This document shows, one piece after another, positions 21,560 to 32,226 of a DNA stretch of 64,000 bases. A program made the position numbers and the translations under genes. The stretch comes from Astropecten irregularis (lineage: Eukaryota; Echinodermata; Asteroidea; Paxillosida; Astropectinidae). Each line of letters starts with the position of its first letter. The first letter of the stretch is position 1. The DNA lies in NCBI GenBank assembly GCA_963971285.1, contig OZ020256.1:8806541-8870540 (forward strand), read 5' to 3'. The notes beneath the pieces were generated by a model that was not told the DNA's origin, ran no database searches, and saw nothing but the letters and a program-made list of their open reading frames with translations.

Positions 21560-22110
21560 CTTTTTATGCATCTGTTGATCCCATGACCGTTTTTGTCTTC
21601 AAGAGATTATTCAGTGAGTATAATCGAACCAGGGTTTGTTATTTGGGTAGAAAGTCCTAGTTTTTGTTGGAATGCAGAGGCTCTCACAGAACTTGACGTA
21701 ATCGAGGATAACCTTCGAGCACCTGTCTATATTGTCTTCTGCGTCCAGAAGTATCTTCCAATTAGTACTCGTGTAACATCCTTGGAGGTGCTCAATCGCC
21801 TTTCCTGACCATTGTGGCATGGAACGTACAACACAGATTTCTGACGTTTCAATTGTTGGCGGTATTTGAAAACCAAGAATACCATACAGTGGTCGGATTC
21901 ACCCAGCAGTTCCTGACGCAGCAAGCGATAGGCATCCTTAATGGGAGTGTAACAATGATCCAGGCTTTTGCCATCCCTTGTATGGCAATCAACATGTTGA
22001 AATAACTTCGCCATTCTTTTCTTGAAGTTAACATGTTTGAAGTCGCCAGCTATAATAGATATAGCACCTGGATGACTGTTCTCGTTCCTGTTGACAATGT
22101 TACCAGCTGA
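21560..22110 (-). pseudogene. CR1/L2-like retrotransposon, endonuclease C-terminal piece
   Basis: From about 22100 down the minus strand reads NENSHPGAISIIAGDFKHVN, the endonuclease GDFN motif with the key Asn replaced by Lys. Then DCHTRDGKSLDHCYTPIKDA, GESDHCMVFLVFKYRQQLKR (SDH catalytic block), and a linker with LQGCYTSTNWKILLDAE and SLCIPTKTRTFYPNNKPWF. A frameshift separates the SDH block from the linker and stops follow. It is the 5'-most surviving part; the first half of the endonuclease is absent. Confidence 0.85.
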
Positions 22111-22114
22111 TAAA

Positions 22115-23530
22115 TGGCATTCTTTCCTGCAACATAGGAGTCCTGAAAACGGCGACCGGTCAGTTGATCGCCATCACTTCTGGCTCTTTTCAAGCTCATC
22201 TCTATTGACTACAGGAGGCTATATATGCCCCCTACGATCAGTTCAGCTGACGTCAAAGCCAGGCTTCATCATCAAAACAGGGAAGTTCTCACTGACTCCT
22301 TCCTGACAACCGACCCACCTTGACGCAGTCCTCTACTTGGCCACAGGCAAGCTTCTTTGCAGAGTCGTATTTAAGCTCAAAGCCTTTGCCCCCGCAGTGA
22401 CTCATCTTTATCACCACGGATGCCTTGTGACGGGGCTGGGAAAACCGCTCTGAAACCGATCAGCCCATCGTCCGCACTTGGCCAACATAGCAGAGCTGCC
22501 TACTCATCACTCTCTTGGAGCTGCTGACAGTGGTCTAGACACTGAAGTCATCTCCACTGTGGTATCATACACCTGCTACCAGGAGGGAACCCATTCAGTC
22601 CCTATGCTTCGGCTCATGGGACCTTCTCCATCTACGCATCCCTTGACGAATCTCACTTCTACCTACCAATCTGCCAGGCAGAATTCTCCGGCCGATGTGC
22701 TATCAAAGGGAGCTATCAGCCCAACGGAATGGCCTCTTCTCATACTAACTTGCAGACGTGGATGTTGATACACTCTGTGTGCTTGGATATTCCTCTCGGA
22801 GCAGCTGGCCTTCTGACTAAAGCTTTGGCCCTGGCGGCCCAAAGCGGTCGGGATCCACCAGACGACAATGGACTCTTCCACTTCGCCTAGTAGTATGTAG
22901 GAGAGAGAGCTATCGATCTCCATTCGGCATCTTTAGCTGCCAAGTGAGATTTCTCCATGACTGAGGGTCATAGACCAACCGTCAGTGTCTTTCGCAACAG
23001 CTTCCATGGTTGTTCAAGCATGTCTTGCCACCTGCTGGGACCTACAAAGTATCAGTCGGCAAATTTCTCTTCTGGATATTTCCGTTTCGAGCTCAACAGT
23101 GTTTTCACCAGTGGAAGAGGAGAAGGGTGGTGCCCCGTGCGAGCTCTACAATACTGCATCGCTCGTACCCAGCCATTGCGAGACTACTTCAAGCAGCAGT
23201 TCATCACAACCATCCAGCTACATCGTCCAGCCTCTGTGACCTCGATCGCTCGATGGTTATCAGAGGCAATTAAATTCGTAAGTCCTCAGTACGATACACA
23301 ATGATGGAGATCTGGAGCCCATGTGACAAGCAGCATGTCAACAGGTTGGGCCCACCTGCTTGGTGTCTCTGTTACAGAGATAATAAGGGCAGCATGCTGG
23401 AAGAGCCTGCCCAAAAGATGTAGCCTGTGGGCAGGACAAGCCTTTTCACATTCCGGAGGCCCAGTTTAGACCTTCGTCACCGCTGCATGTCCCTTCCCAC
23501 CCTAGTTAATATCTTACGGTGCTACGCTGC
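22115..23530 (+). pseudogene. DIRS-like retroelement 1: RNase H end and tyrosine recombinase remnant
   Basis: In shifting plus-strand frames the sequence gives ARQNSPADVLSKGAISPTEW (end of RNase H in DIRS/Ngaro elements). It then gives CPVRALQYCIARTQPLRDYF, SVTSIARWLSEAIKFVSP and, after a stop, RSGAHVTSSMSTGWAHLLGV followed by IIRAACWKS. The last part is the C-terminal tyrosine recombinase pattern (AH..R..S.SWA..GVS...I..AA.WK). Several frameshifts and the loss of the catalytic HxxR order show decay. Tyrosine recombinase instead of DDE integrase is the hallmark of this order. Confidence 0.75.
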
Positions 23531-23536
23531 AAATAT

Positions 23537-23634
23537 AGGTAAACAGAGGTGAGGTGTTTTCTGTAATGGAATTCCTAAAATCCAAAGGGATTTTCCATTC
23601 TAATAAGAAAACACTCACCTCTGTTTACCACCCC
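23537..23634. repeat. Internal complementary region of DIRS-like element 1
   Basis: The stretch runs from GGTAAACAGAGGTGAGGTG through a centre CCAAAGGGATTTTCC to ACACTCACCTCTGTTTACC. It is a near palindrome. Its second half is the reverse complement of the element end at 23790-23846. DIRS elements carry such a region to template end completion, from established knowledge. Confidence 0.7.
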
Positions 23635-23639
23635 CTCAG

Positions 23640-24015
23640 CAAAAAACAACAGCCAAAAAAAAAAAAAAACTAGGACGCGTCTAGTGCAACAGGGGCTCTT
23701 GTAGGGGACATGCAGTGGGCACGGAGGGTGTGGCTTGGGCGACTTTTTCAGCGAGGTTTTTTGTGCATGCGCGCTGATATGCAAATGTAGGCAAAAAGAG
23801 GTGAGTGTTTTCTTATTAGAATGGAAAATCCCTTTGGATTTTAGGAAATCTTGCTCGATACGCGTAAGTGTTAAACGCATAGCGAATATCAGTATTTTTG
23901 TAATTATCTGTTCATTTTTTGTCATGTGCATGACTAGATTAAAAAGATACGATTTGCTGAACACGAATATGCCATTTCTATGTATTTCACAACTTAAGAA
24001 GAAGATAAAACTAGA
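23640..24015. repeat. Inverted arm, left copy (DIRS-like terminal repeat)
   Basis: About 370 bp here recur in reverse orientation at 26945-27315 with only scattered differences, including the long A run, GACATGCAGTGGGC, GCATGCGCGCTGATATGC and TGTGCATGACTAGATT. The first 200 bp belong to the DIRS-like end. Confidence 0.85.
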
Positions 24016-24069
24016 CATTTAAGTGTTCGTGGACGAACACGGAGCTGTTCCGACTTATTTAATCAGCTT

Positions 24070-24550
24070 TATAAGCTCTTATGACGTCATGATGACGTCA
24101 CAGTCAATTTATAAAAAGAATCATTTCCAAAGCATTTGTCATGCTTGAGATATGCTGCAAACAAAAAATCTGCCTTTTTGATGACGTCATGATGTCATCA
24201 TGTTTATTTTTCGGAGCAATGCACAACTACAAGATGCAGCAAAGCTTTTATAAAAAGAATCATTACCATAGCATTTGTCGTTTTTGAGATATGCTGCTTT
24301 TATTAAAATCAGCTTTTTGATAACGTCATATGACGCCGTTATGGTAAATTTCGTGGCAGCATGCACAACTACATGATATAACAAAGCTTTTGCAAAAAGA
24401 ATCATTACCGTAGCAATTACCGTTCTTGAGATATACTGCTAATCAAAAATCAGCTTTTTTGATGACTCCGTGATGACGTCACAGTACATTTTGAGGCAGC
24501 ATGCACAACTACATCATATAACAAGCCGTTCTCGCGATATGCTTCGAACA
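24070..24550. repeat. About 150-bp direct repeats with GACGTCA motifs, block 1
   Basis: Roughly three and a half units share AGAATCATTACCGTAGC, GAGATATGCTGC, TTTTTTGATGACGTCATGA and GCATGCACAACTACATGAT. The same unit occurs at 25975-26490. Each unit carries CRE-like TGACGTCA words. No gene is present. Confidence 0.8.
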
Positions 24551-24933
24551 AAATTTGCTAATTAAATATTTAAATGAGCTGTCATGTGCTCAATACTTCA
24601 GTATTTAGTTCTAAATTCTTAACCGTAACGTCATCTTTAAAACATTCTTGGATATATGATACTGGGGTAATGAAAATAAGCCTGATAACACAACCTCCAC
24701 ACGTAAAATAATGGAGACTTTACAGTACTTTCAACATCCTACGTCATGTCTGATCTGTATGCCCTTGTATACACAAGTACCTAATTGTTAATGTGGCAAC
24801 AGTGCCTGGTCATGTACTTGCTGGCCTACCTCTTATACATAGCAGCACATTCCTGAGACCCAGAACACACACGTTGGGCGATTTTTGGCACATTTTGGCG
24901 CCCATGCTTGCCTTTACCGTGACTTTACCATTT
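24551..24933. other. Spacer between the 150-bp repeats and the satellite
   Basis: No gene or repeat unit is evident. Confidence 0.4.
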
Positions 24934-25692
24934 CGTCAACTCAAAAACGTTGTGTCACCTCTAAAACATTGCATCAACTCGCAAACATTGTGTCAATTTG
25001 CAAACATTACATAAACTCGAAAACATTGCATCAACTCGCAAACATTACGTAGAAACTCGCAAACATTACATAAACTCGCAAACATTGTGTCAACTCACGG
25101 TGTCAACTCCAAACATTACATAAACTTGAAAACATTGCGTCTACTCAAAAACATTGAACTCTCAGAAACATTACGTCAACTCGCAAACATTACGTCAACT
25201 TGAAAACATTGCGTCAACTCGCAAACATTGCGTCAACTCTAAAACATTGCCTCAACTCGCAAACATTACGTCAACTCTAAAACATTACGTCAACTCGCAA
25301 ACATTAATTGCGCCAAGTCGAAAACATTGCCTCAACTCGCAAACATTGTGTCAACTCTAAAACACTGCGGCAACTCGCAAACATTACGTCAACTCGAAAA
25401 CATTCCGTAAACTCGAAAACATTGCGTCAATCCGAAAACATTTTGTCAAGTCGCAAACATTTCGTCAACTCGAAAACATTGCCTCAGCTCGCAAACATTA
25501 CGTCAACTCTAAAACATTGCGCCAACTCGCAAACATTACATCAACTCGAAAACATTGCCTCAACTCGCAAACATTGCGTCAACTCTAAAACATTGCCTCA
25601 ACTCGCAAACATCACGTCAACTCGCAAACATTACGTCAACTCGCAAACATTTTGTCAAGTCGCAAACATTTCGTCACCTCAAAAAACATTTG
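24934..25692. repeat. 19-bp tandem satellite, about 40 units
   Basis: The unit is CGTCAACTCGCAAACATTA with drift (C or T at position 3, GAAA or TAAA variants). It runs without long gaps for about 760 bp. Because 19 is not a multiple of three, a single open frame cycles through all phases and stays open for 197 codons, which is an artefact of the repeat and not a gene. Confidence 0.95.
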
Positions 25693-25974
25693 GTGAATCA
25701 TTCCGAAAAGCCTTATTGTGGTTTCAACAGACGGATTTTCATAATTCAGTAATTGTTAAAGTTTTGCCAAAGATTTTACCATCGTGTATGGCTAAAACCA
25801 TCGTACGTGATGTATCGCCTTCCTGGAATTCTCATACGGCAGCTGCAACAAAGTCACAGCTACCAGTACATCTAAAACCATATTGGTGTGCGACATCCTA
25901 ACACTTGCTGAGGCTGGAAAAGTGGAAATGCTTATACGTATACGACCTACATGTAATTTCATTTACAAAGCAGC

Positions 25975-26490
25975 GTGTGTGTCATGCATCTAAAGTTTCT
26001 AACAAAGCTTTTGTGAAAAGAATCATTACCATGTAGCTTTTGTCATTCTCAATGTATGCTGCAAACATAAATTATGCCTTTTGATGACGTCATAATGACG
26101 TCACAGTTAATTTCAAAACAGCATGCTAATCTACAGGGTCTAACAAAGCTTTTACAAAAAAAACCAATACTGTAGCACTTACCGTTCTCGAGATATACTG
26201 CTATAAACCAAAAATTACCTTTAAATTGTAAATTTCTGGGCAGCATGCACAACTACATGATGTAACAAAGCTTTTACAAAAAGAATCATTACCGTAGCAC
26301 TTACCGTTCTCGAGATATGCTGCGAACAAAAAATCAGCTTTTTTGATGACGTCATAATGACGTCACAATGCCGTCACAGTAAATTTCTAGACAGCATGCA
26401 CAACTACATGATATAACTAAACTTTTACAAAAAAAATCATTTCCGTAGCATTTGCCGTTCTCGAGATACGCTGCGAACAAAATTGACTAA
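25975..26490. repeat. About 150-bp direct repeats with GACGTCA motifs, block 2
   Basis: Same unit as at 24070-24550: AACAAAGCTTTTACAAAAA, CATTACCGTAGCACTTACCG, TTCTCGAGATATGCTGCG, then GATGACGTCATAATGACGTC. The two blocks bracket the 19-bp satellite. Confidence 0.8.
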
Positions 26491-26711
26491 TTAAATATGC
26501 AAATGAGCTGTCACGTGCTTAATTAATGAAGAATTTTTACATCTCAGAGTCAGTATGATCCTTAGTTTATAAGCTTTCATATGATACCTCATCTAAGCCG
26601 ATCAGAAGAAGCTATGAAGAGATAAACAATAAACAAACTTACTGCACTAAGCTATAGGAGCAAAAAGTTCGAAGGAATAATAATAATGTAAAATCCGAAC
26701 GAAAACAATAC

Positions 26712-26740
26712 CTGTTCCGACATCGGCAATGTCGGAACAG
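26712..26740. repeat. Perfect short hairpin
   Basis: CTGTTCCGACAT and ATGTCGGAACAG are perfect inverts around a CGGCA loop. The word GCTGTTCCGAC recurs near 24046 on the other side of the repeat block, so it may mark the border of a larger unit. Confidence 0.6.
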
Positions 26741-26944
26741 CTAATTAGCCTCAAAGTCAGGGACAAAAGTGGTTCTTTGTTGTCGGATATAGACTTCACT
26801 AAATTGTGAAACATCGGATCGACTGTTGACGTTTACCGATAGGTAAACCTATGCGTAGCAGTTTCCAAATTTGACTAGCCAGTATACCGGCACCAATAAA
26901 AACCGCAGTATTCGGTATTACCGGCAACTTCTAAAGGCATAAAT

Positions 26945-27315
26945 TACGTTTATCTTATTCTTAAGTTGTGAAATACATAGAAATGGCATATGTTTCAGCA
27001 AATCGTTTCTTTTTAATCTAGTCATGCACATGACAAAAAATGAACAGATAATTACAAAAATACTGATATTCGCTATGCGTTTAACACTTACGCGTATCGA
27101 GCAAGATTTCCTAAAATCCAAAGAGATTTTCCATTCTAATAAGAAAAAACTCACCTCTGTTTGCCTACATTTGCATATCAGCGCGCATGCACAAAAAACC
27201 TCGCTGAAAAAGTCGCCCAAGCCACACCCTCCGCGCCCACTGCATGTCCCCTACAAGAGCCCCTGTTGCACTAGACACGTCCTAGTTTTTTTTTGTTTTT
27301 TTTGCTGAGATGGTG
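26945..27315. repeat. Inverted arm, right copy (solo DIRS-like terminal repeat)
   Basis: Reverse complement of 23640-24015. Read left to right it has the layout of the left end of the DIRS-like element at 35330 (CTCACCT..., a CATGCGC block, then CACTGCATGTCCC). No coding part of such an element follows it. Confidence 0.8.
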
Positions 27316-27475
27316 GTAAACAGAGGTGAGTGGCAAGTTCCCAGTGGCAAGTTCAGCTGTCCCAAAATGCAGTGACCACCAATAACATTGATCATGATGG
27401 CCAGCCGAGCATCATTATTGGTCACCAACCTTTTTTCAGAAATAAATTCACAATCTTCCCCCACACACCCTATTG

Positions 27476-28767
27476 CAGTGTGTTTACACTTGATTGTGCA
27501 ACGGAGGATCAGATCCTGCGGTCGCGATCAAGCTAGAGGGATCTGATCCGTGCCGCGTTTACACTCGATCCTGATGCAGTGATCGTGCATTGGACAACGG
27601 AAGCATGTGTTCAAAGGTTATTCATTTCGCGCGAAAACAAACCGATCGTATTTTTCTGTGGTCTTACATTTCTCAGATGGTCTTCACAAATCCCTTTTTC
27701 TCCAAGCTCTGTGAGATTCCAGTTTGTCCAGTCGACTATCGTGTGTCCACAGCCGACCGCGTATTTCTCCATTCGCCATCTTGCAACGTGACTGCATGCC
27801 ATGTTCTCTAAAGAAAATGTCGCGGAAAAAAACATTGGCCTATAAAACTACTAAATCTAATAAAATGGCTAAAGCATGCTAGAGAGTTTACCCTTAAAGG
27901 AAAAATCACAATGTACGTGGACAGGTTTTAAGCTTTGGAAAGGCCAGCGAAATAATCAGGAAGACAGGAAAAGGAGAACGAAAGTTGCAAGTACCAGTTA
28001 TCGCTTATTAAGCCCTGTCCGCACTGGACTTTTTTTCCCGGGGATTTAACCGAGACGATGGGTAAATGAAAAATGGGCAAATATTACCGACGTCCGCACT
28101 TGGACTTTTGACTCGGGTAACTTAACCGTGCACGCACGGAAGAATTACCGAGCACGCATGGAAGAATTACCGAGCTGACAATACTAGGCTTATGAGTTTA
28201 CCCGACTCGCACTGTCCGCACTGGACTTTTCGTCTCGGGTAAAGTGTCTCGGGTATTCTACCCGGGCAGAAGTTGGCCGGTAGAAATACCCGCGCGGCTC
28301 GGGTAAAGTAACTGAGAGGTAGACTTCCTGAGACGTCCGCACTGGACTTAAAATGGGTAAAGTACCCAGCGTCTCGGTTACTTTGCCCAAAAAAAGTCCA
28401 GTGCGGACAGGGCTTTAGGCACACGTGTGTTTGGCTCATATTATTGGGTACCAGCGTAATGTTGTTAGTATCTCGGACCATGCTGTCTGTGCTTCGTGGC
28501 AATAAACAATACTTGCAGACGCTGGTAAAATACAGACTTGTTTTCGTGCGCTTGACCATGCTTTGCACATGCATGCTTGTCACTGTAAATTGCAGGATCC
28601 GATCCCGCGTTGCGTTTACACTCAAATGTTGATCCCGCCACGAGATTGGAATCGGATCCGATCCTTCCCGAGAGGTGGATCAGATCCCTCTTCATCCCGG
28701 GATCAGATCCTGATCGCCCGAGTGTTTACACTCGTCGTTGATCGCCTTTGATTGTGTAAACACGGTG
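27476..28767. mobile_element. TIR element with GATC-rich ends, hosting a MITE
   Basis: The ends carry GTGTGTTTACACTTGATTGT and an inverted ATTGTGTAAACACGGTG. Both subterminal zones are packed with GGATCAGATCC/GATCCGATCC words in both orientations. A separate MITE is inserted at 28011-28414. No transposase frame is seen. Confidence 0.7.
28011..28414. mobile_element. MITE with TTA duplication (Harbinger-like)
   Basis: Perfect inverted ends AGCCCTGTCCGCACTGGACT and its complement enclose 404 bp. The trinucleotide TTA flanks both sides (28008-28010 and 28415-28417). The phrase GTCCGCACTGGACTT recurs three more times internally in both orientations. A 3-bp TWA-type duplication is characteristic of PIF/Harbinger. 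Confidence 0.85.
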
Positions 28768-29149
28768 TTATATTATGTCTCCAACAAATGAATGAACTGT
28801 CTCCAGCTGTGTCTACACACTGTCTACACATAATTGGTAGGCCTTTTGTTAAGCTGGGTTCAGATTTCTGGGTCAAGAAACCAGAAACCACGAACTTTCC
28901 GTTGTCAGGCAAATTGTCTCAAACACAAAGGGATCTCTAAGATCTTATCTCCATTTAGTTTACACTCTGGCTATTGCCAACAGAAAAATAACAAGTGGGG
29001 TTTTTTAAATCTTACAATACCGTGGTTTTTTTTTTCTAAACTGGCTTTGCCGGTATGTCGGTATTTCAAAAAAGCTTCGGTTTGGCTTCGTTTTTTTGTT
29101 TTAAACCGCCACTTTTCCATAATACCAAAAAATCGCCCAACCTTACGCG
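28768..29149. other. Spacer
   Basis: No recognisable gene. The minus-strand reading from 29562 fades out here. Confidence 0.4.
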
Positions 29150-29562
29150 TATATGTTTGCATGCGAAACCTCCCTATTATGGTCGTTGAGTTCATCCATT
29201 TTATTGCGAAGAGAGCGAACATTGGCAAGGATAATACTGGGTAGAGTGGGTCGATTTGTACGTCTGTGCAATCTGGCAAGTACACCTCCCCACTTACCAC
29301 TTTTCTACCCTCGGGTCACTGGGCCGCCATCACCACCACTAGCAATACCAGTGGATCCATTTCTAGAGTTGACTGTAAGATCATTAATAAAGTTCAGTTG
29401 TGTCAGTAGAGATTCATATATCTTGTTAGTCCCAGGTTGTAGCAAGAGTAGTTCCTCAAGATTATAGGTAAAAACTGAGTTTGTATAACCACACAAAACA
29501 CATAAGATAACAAAAACTATCAGAGCATCTTCAACTTCATTCCAAAGATGAGGTTCCACCAA
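29150..29562 (-). pseudogene. CR1/L2-like retrotransposon, start of ORF2
   Basis: The minus strand gives a leader with LLLLQPGTNKIYESLLTQLN, then one stop, then a basic stretch [20 protein letters not shown] leading into [19 protein letters not shown]. That is the well-known N-terminal entry to the endonuclease in CR1/L2-type ORF2 proteins. Everything after the first endonuclease block is missing. It may come from the same family as the dismembered copy at 9955-22110, which lacks this part. Confidence 0.75.
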
Positions 29563-29667
29563 ACCGCTGTATCCCAGGGATCATTTGATTGATACGCATA
29601 ACAATGCTGCAACCTGAGAAACAGTACATGGGGTATCCAAACAAACAGAGGGACACCACCAACATAA

Positions 29668-29775
29668 GGCCGGATATCTCAGTTGGTAGAGCGCCGATAC
29701 AGGCTTCCGTAGCTGGCTGGTTTGAATCCCGGTCTAGTAAATTTTGCTTTGTTTACTCTTAAAATATTCAATTAA
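29668..29775 (+). repeat. tRNA-derived SINE-like unit
   Basis: An A-box-like TCTCAGTTGGTAGAGC and a B-box GGTTTGAATCC (29719-29729) are spaced as in tRNA genes. The 5' acceptor strand GGCCGGA has no proper partner, and the 3' side runs into an AT-rich tail shared with 3740-3790. It is therefore a SINE head and not a functional tRNA. Confidence 0.6.
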
Positions 29776-29871
29776 TGGTGTTAACGAAACCATAGGGAAT
29801 TTTGTATTACGAGCTATGCCTCGGGCGCACAGTTCAAGGTGTTTTCAGTCAAGGAATTTGACAGCTTTTTG

Positions 29872-30330
29872 ATGATTTCTTCGGAAACCTAGTTGTTGGA
29901 TGTTGTGCGATGGTGCATGGGTTTTTTACACACTCGGGGATGTAGGGCACCTGAGGCAAAGCCTGTTAAATGTAAAACTACATGTATGAGTTGTGTGCTC
30001 ACAATACGGCATTTAAAACATGGACGAGGCATGTTGAAGATAACAACAAAATTTAGGAATTGGATGGTGCGTTCAGATGAAGGGTTAGCTTTGGTTGCTA
30101 TTAAACCTAAAGGAGGTTTGCCCCATTGACAAAAGGTTGTCGTGTGAACAGTTGTTGGATGGCGTGCGGTGGTATATTGAGTTTGTACTCACAAGGGGAC
30201 ATACATGTATGTATGACACCCTCGGTGAAGTCCCTGAGTGTGTACAAACCCATTTACCACCACACAACATCCAACAACTGTTTTGTTTTACGACATATTA
30301 TTTTGGTTTCTGAAGAAATCTTCAGAAAGG
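29872..30330. repeat. Imperfect inverted repeat
   Basis: GATTTCTTCGGAAACC and GTTGTTGGATGTTGTGCGAT at the left recur inverted at 30262-30330 (ACACAACATCCAACAACTG, TTTCTGAAGAAATC). The middle has a third GTTGTTGGATGGCGTGCGGT copy near 30150. Likely a decayed foldback element. Confidence 0.55.
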
Positions 30331-30585
30331 CTGTCCAAATACTTAACTAAAAATGCCTTGAACTTTGCGCTGTAGTAGGCCCGGGCGATGTAAAATTACA
30401 TTCTTATGTCGATTAGTTCATTCTGAACAACTACTCGATTAATCGTGCCAGCACATTTAGTGCCTGCGAGTGGCGATTAATTCCATGAATGACTACCATT
30501 GTATGCCTGCCCTGTGTGCCTGTTATACTTAAATTGTGTATGGTATGAAGGAATTTAAACGACTGGTAGTGAAACTAACACAATG
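30331..30585. other. Spacer with possible transposon end
   Basis: The words GGCCCGGGCGATG and CTACTCGATTAATCG near 30375-30450 resemble a hAT-type terminus but no partner end was found. Confidence 0.3.
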
Positions 30586-30633
30586 GTCACGTGATTTCCT
30601 GAGTCAAATTTTTAACTCAGGAAATCACGTGAC
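30586..30633. repeat. Perfect 19-bp palindrome with E-box
   Basis: GTCACGTGATTTCCTGAGT and its exact complement flank a 10-base loop CAAATTTTTA. Each arm carries CACGTG, an E-box core for bHLH factors. No flanking gene signal is visible, so a regulatory role is only a possibility. Confidence 0.7.
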
Positions 30634-31394
30634 TTTCTCTTTTTTCGTAATTATCACGAAAACGGCTTTATTTTACCGTTTATTTGTGTGGAATGTTCTA
30701 TTCTACTTTTGGAAGACCTTTCCAGTCATGATAAAGGCATGCATTGGCGCCAAAAAGCGCCCAAAATAGCGCGACGAGGCCGGCGTGTACCTTTAATACT
30801 ACACACTTTTCATTGAGTTTACTTTTATTTCGTGTACATGTACAAGGCAATTCTTTTAAACCAAAATTACCCAAATTCACCCAAATTACATGTACACGCA
30901 CTTCATTTTCAATTATATATTTGTATAATGTAAGATGAGTAATAAATTGTATGAGTTTTTATAGATTTCTCACCTGAGAGTTGGTATTCTGCCGATATTT
31001 ATCGCCGTTATTTATTTTTTCTTGTAAAAAAATATGCGTTTCATACCCGCACCGTTCTTGGGATGAAATATAATCCATCGCGTGACATCGCTTCATTTTC
31101 AAAGTGTTAAGCTTGGATTTTTGTTTGGAAAACATAAAAATACATCTTGTTTCTTTCTTAAATAAAAATGAGATAGGAAATAATCTACAAGCCCGTAGCA
31201 AAACAGACATGATTGTGTATTGTGTGTAACAACTCAGTCAATGAGCTGTCAAAAACTAACGATGTAAACATACGCCATCGATAACTGTACAGCGCTAGCG
31301 AGCACGTGCGTGTTATGCTCCATAGGGGTTGGTGTCAATGATCAATTGCTGTACCCCCCCCCCCCCCCTCTAGTTTTTATTCCAGCCTTAAATG
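30634..31394. other. Non-coding spacer
   Basis: No gene is supported. A C run lies near 31352-31369. ACATGTACA-type words occur near 30835 and 30885. Confidence 0.4.
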
Positions 31395-31605
31395 GCTACG
31401 TGTGAATGGGGTACATGCACGCGTGTATTATCCCGGTAATGTGTGGGTTCAGTGCGGTTGCATTTAGGCTACGCGCGCTAACTTCGAGTCAGTCTTTGTT
31501 CCAGACGTTAAATTGGCCAAACATGAATGGGGTGCATGTACGCGTGCATTATCCCAGTAATGTGTGGGTTCAGTGCGGTTGTATTTAGGCTACATGGTTT
31601 GCAGA
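31395..31605. repeat. Tandem duplication of about 120 bp
   Basis: The block GAATGGGGTACATGCACGCG...TTATCCCGGTAATGTG...GTTCAGTGCGGTTGCATTTAGG at 31403-31472 recurs at 31524-31592 with few changes. This explains two near-identical short open frames; it is not a gene. Confidence 0.8.
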
Positions 31606-32226
31606 AGTGTTGTGTGTCAATGCATTGTTTTTGTGTACCGCATGGGGCCAGCATAGCATCATGCATACCACTGCATCGCATGCGGTCAATCTCCACGCAA
31701 TCGGTGACTCATTCATTCACAATGGGAATGTGAAAGCCGAATAGCAACTTTAAAATAGACACCACAGAGTTTATTGAAAAGTTTTCAATTCATTTTAGCA
31801 CCTGATTAAGACAGACTCTGCCGCGATTTTTTCATTGTTCAGAAGGAAATCTTCGATTCAAGCGGGCTTTTGACAGCAGGTAATTCGACATACGAAAGTA
31901 TTTATGTATACAGAAGCCTATTTTTTTGTCGGGAATAAACGAGTTTTCGGGTCATACGAGGTTGACTTATCGAGGTTTTACTGCACGTACGTGTGGCTCA
32001 TCGAGTCAAACTGCCAACACTCCACCAAATTACCAAACTTTACTGAAGGAATACCAATAACTATGGGTGATAATAGTTTCACGAATTTTGCATTATACAT
32101 GTACCTTGTCAGAAAAGGCTTTAAATGGCTTTAATACTGAAAAGGATTTTCAGTTTAAATCCTTCAGTCCGGTTTTTGTTTTGTTTTGTTTTTACCAGCC
32201 TCTTTAACAGTCATCGGTCAAGTAGA
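31606..32226. other. Non-coding spacer
   Basis: No recognisable gene or repeat unit. Confidence 0.4.

Noticed and set aside
23575..24018. 147-codon minus-strand frame, and its mirror at 27024-27308
   Set aside because: Both are readings of the inverted DIRS-type arm; no domain, and the frame exists only because the arm is duplicated.
24934..25692. CRISPR-like array
   Set aside because: The units are contiguous 19-mers without unique spacers, in a eukaryotic setting with no cas genes.
25308..25901. 197-codon open frame
   Set aside because: It is the 19-bp satellite read through all three phases; no protein-like composition outside the repeat.
29668..29737. Possible functional tRNA gene
   Set aside because: A and B boxes are present, but the acceptor stem does not pair and the tail is repeat-like; better explained as a SINE head.
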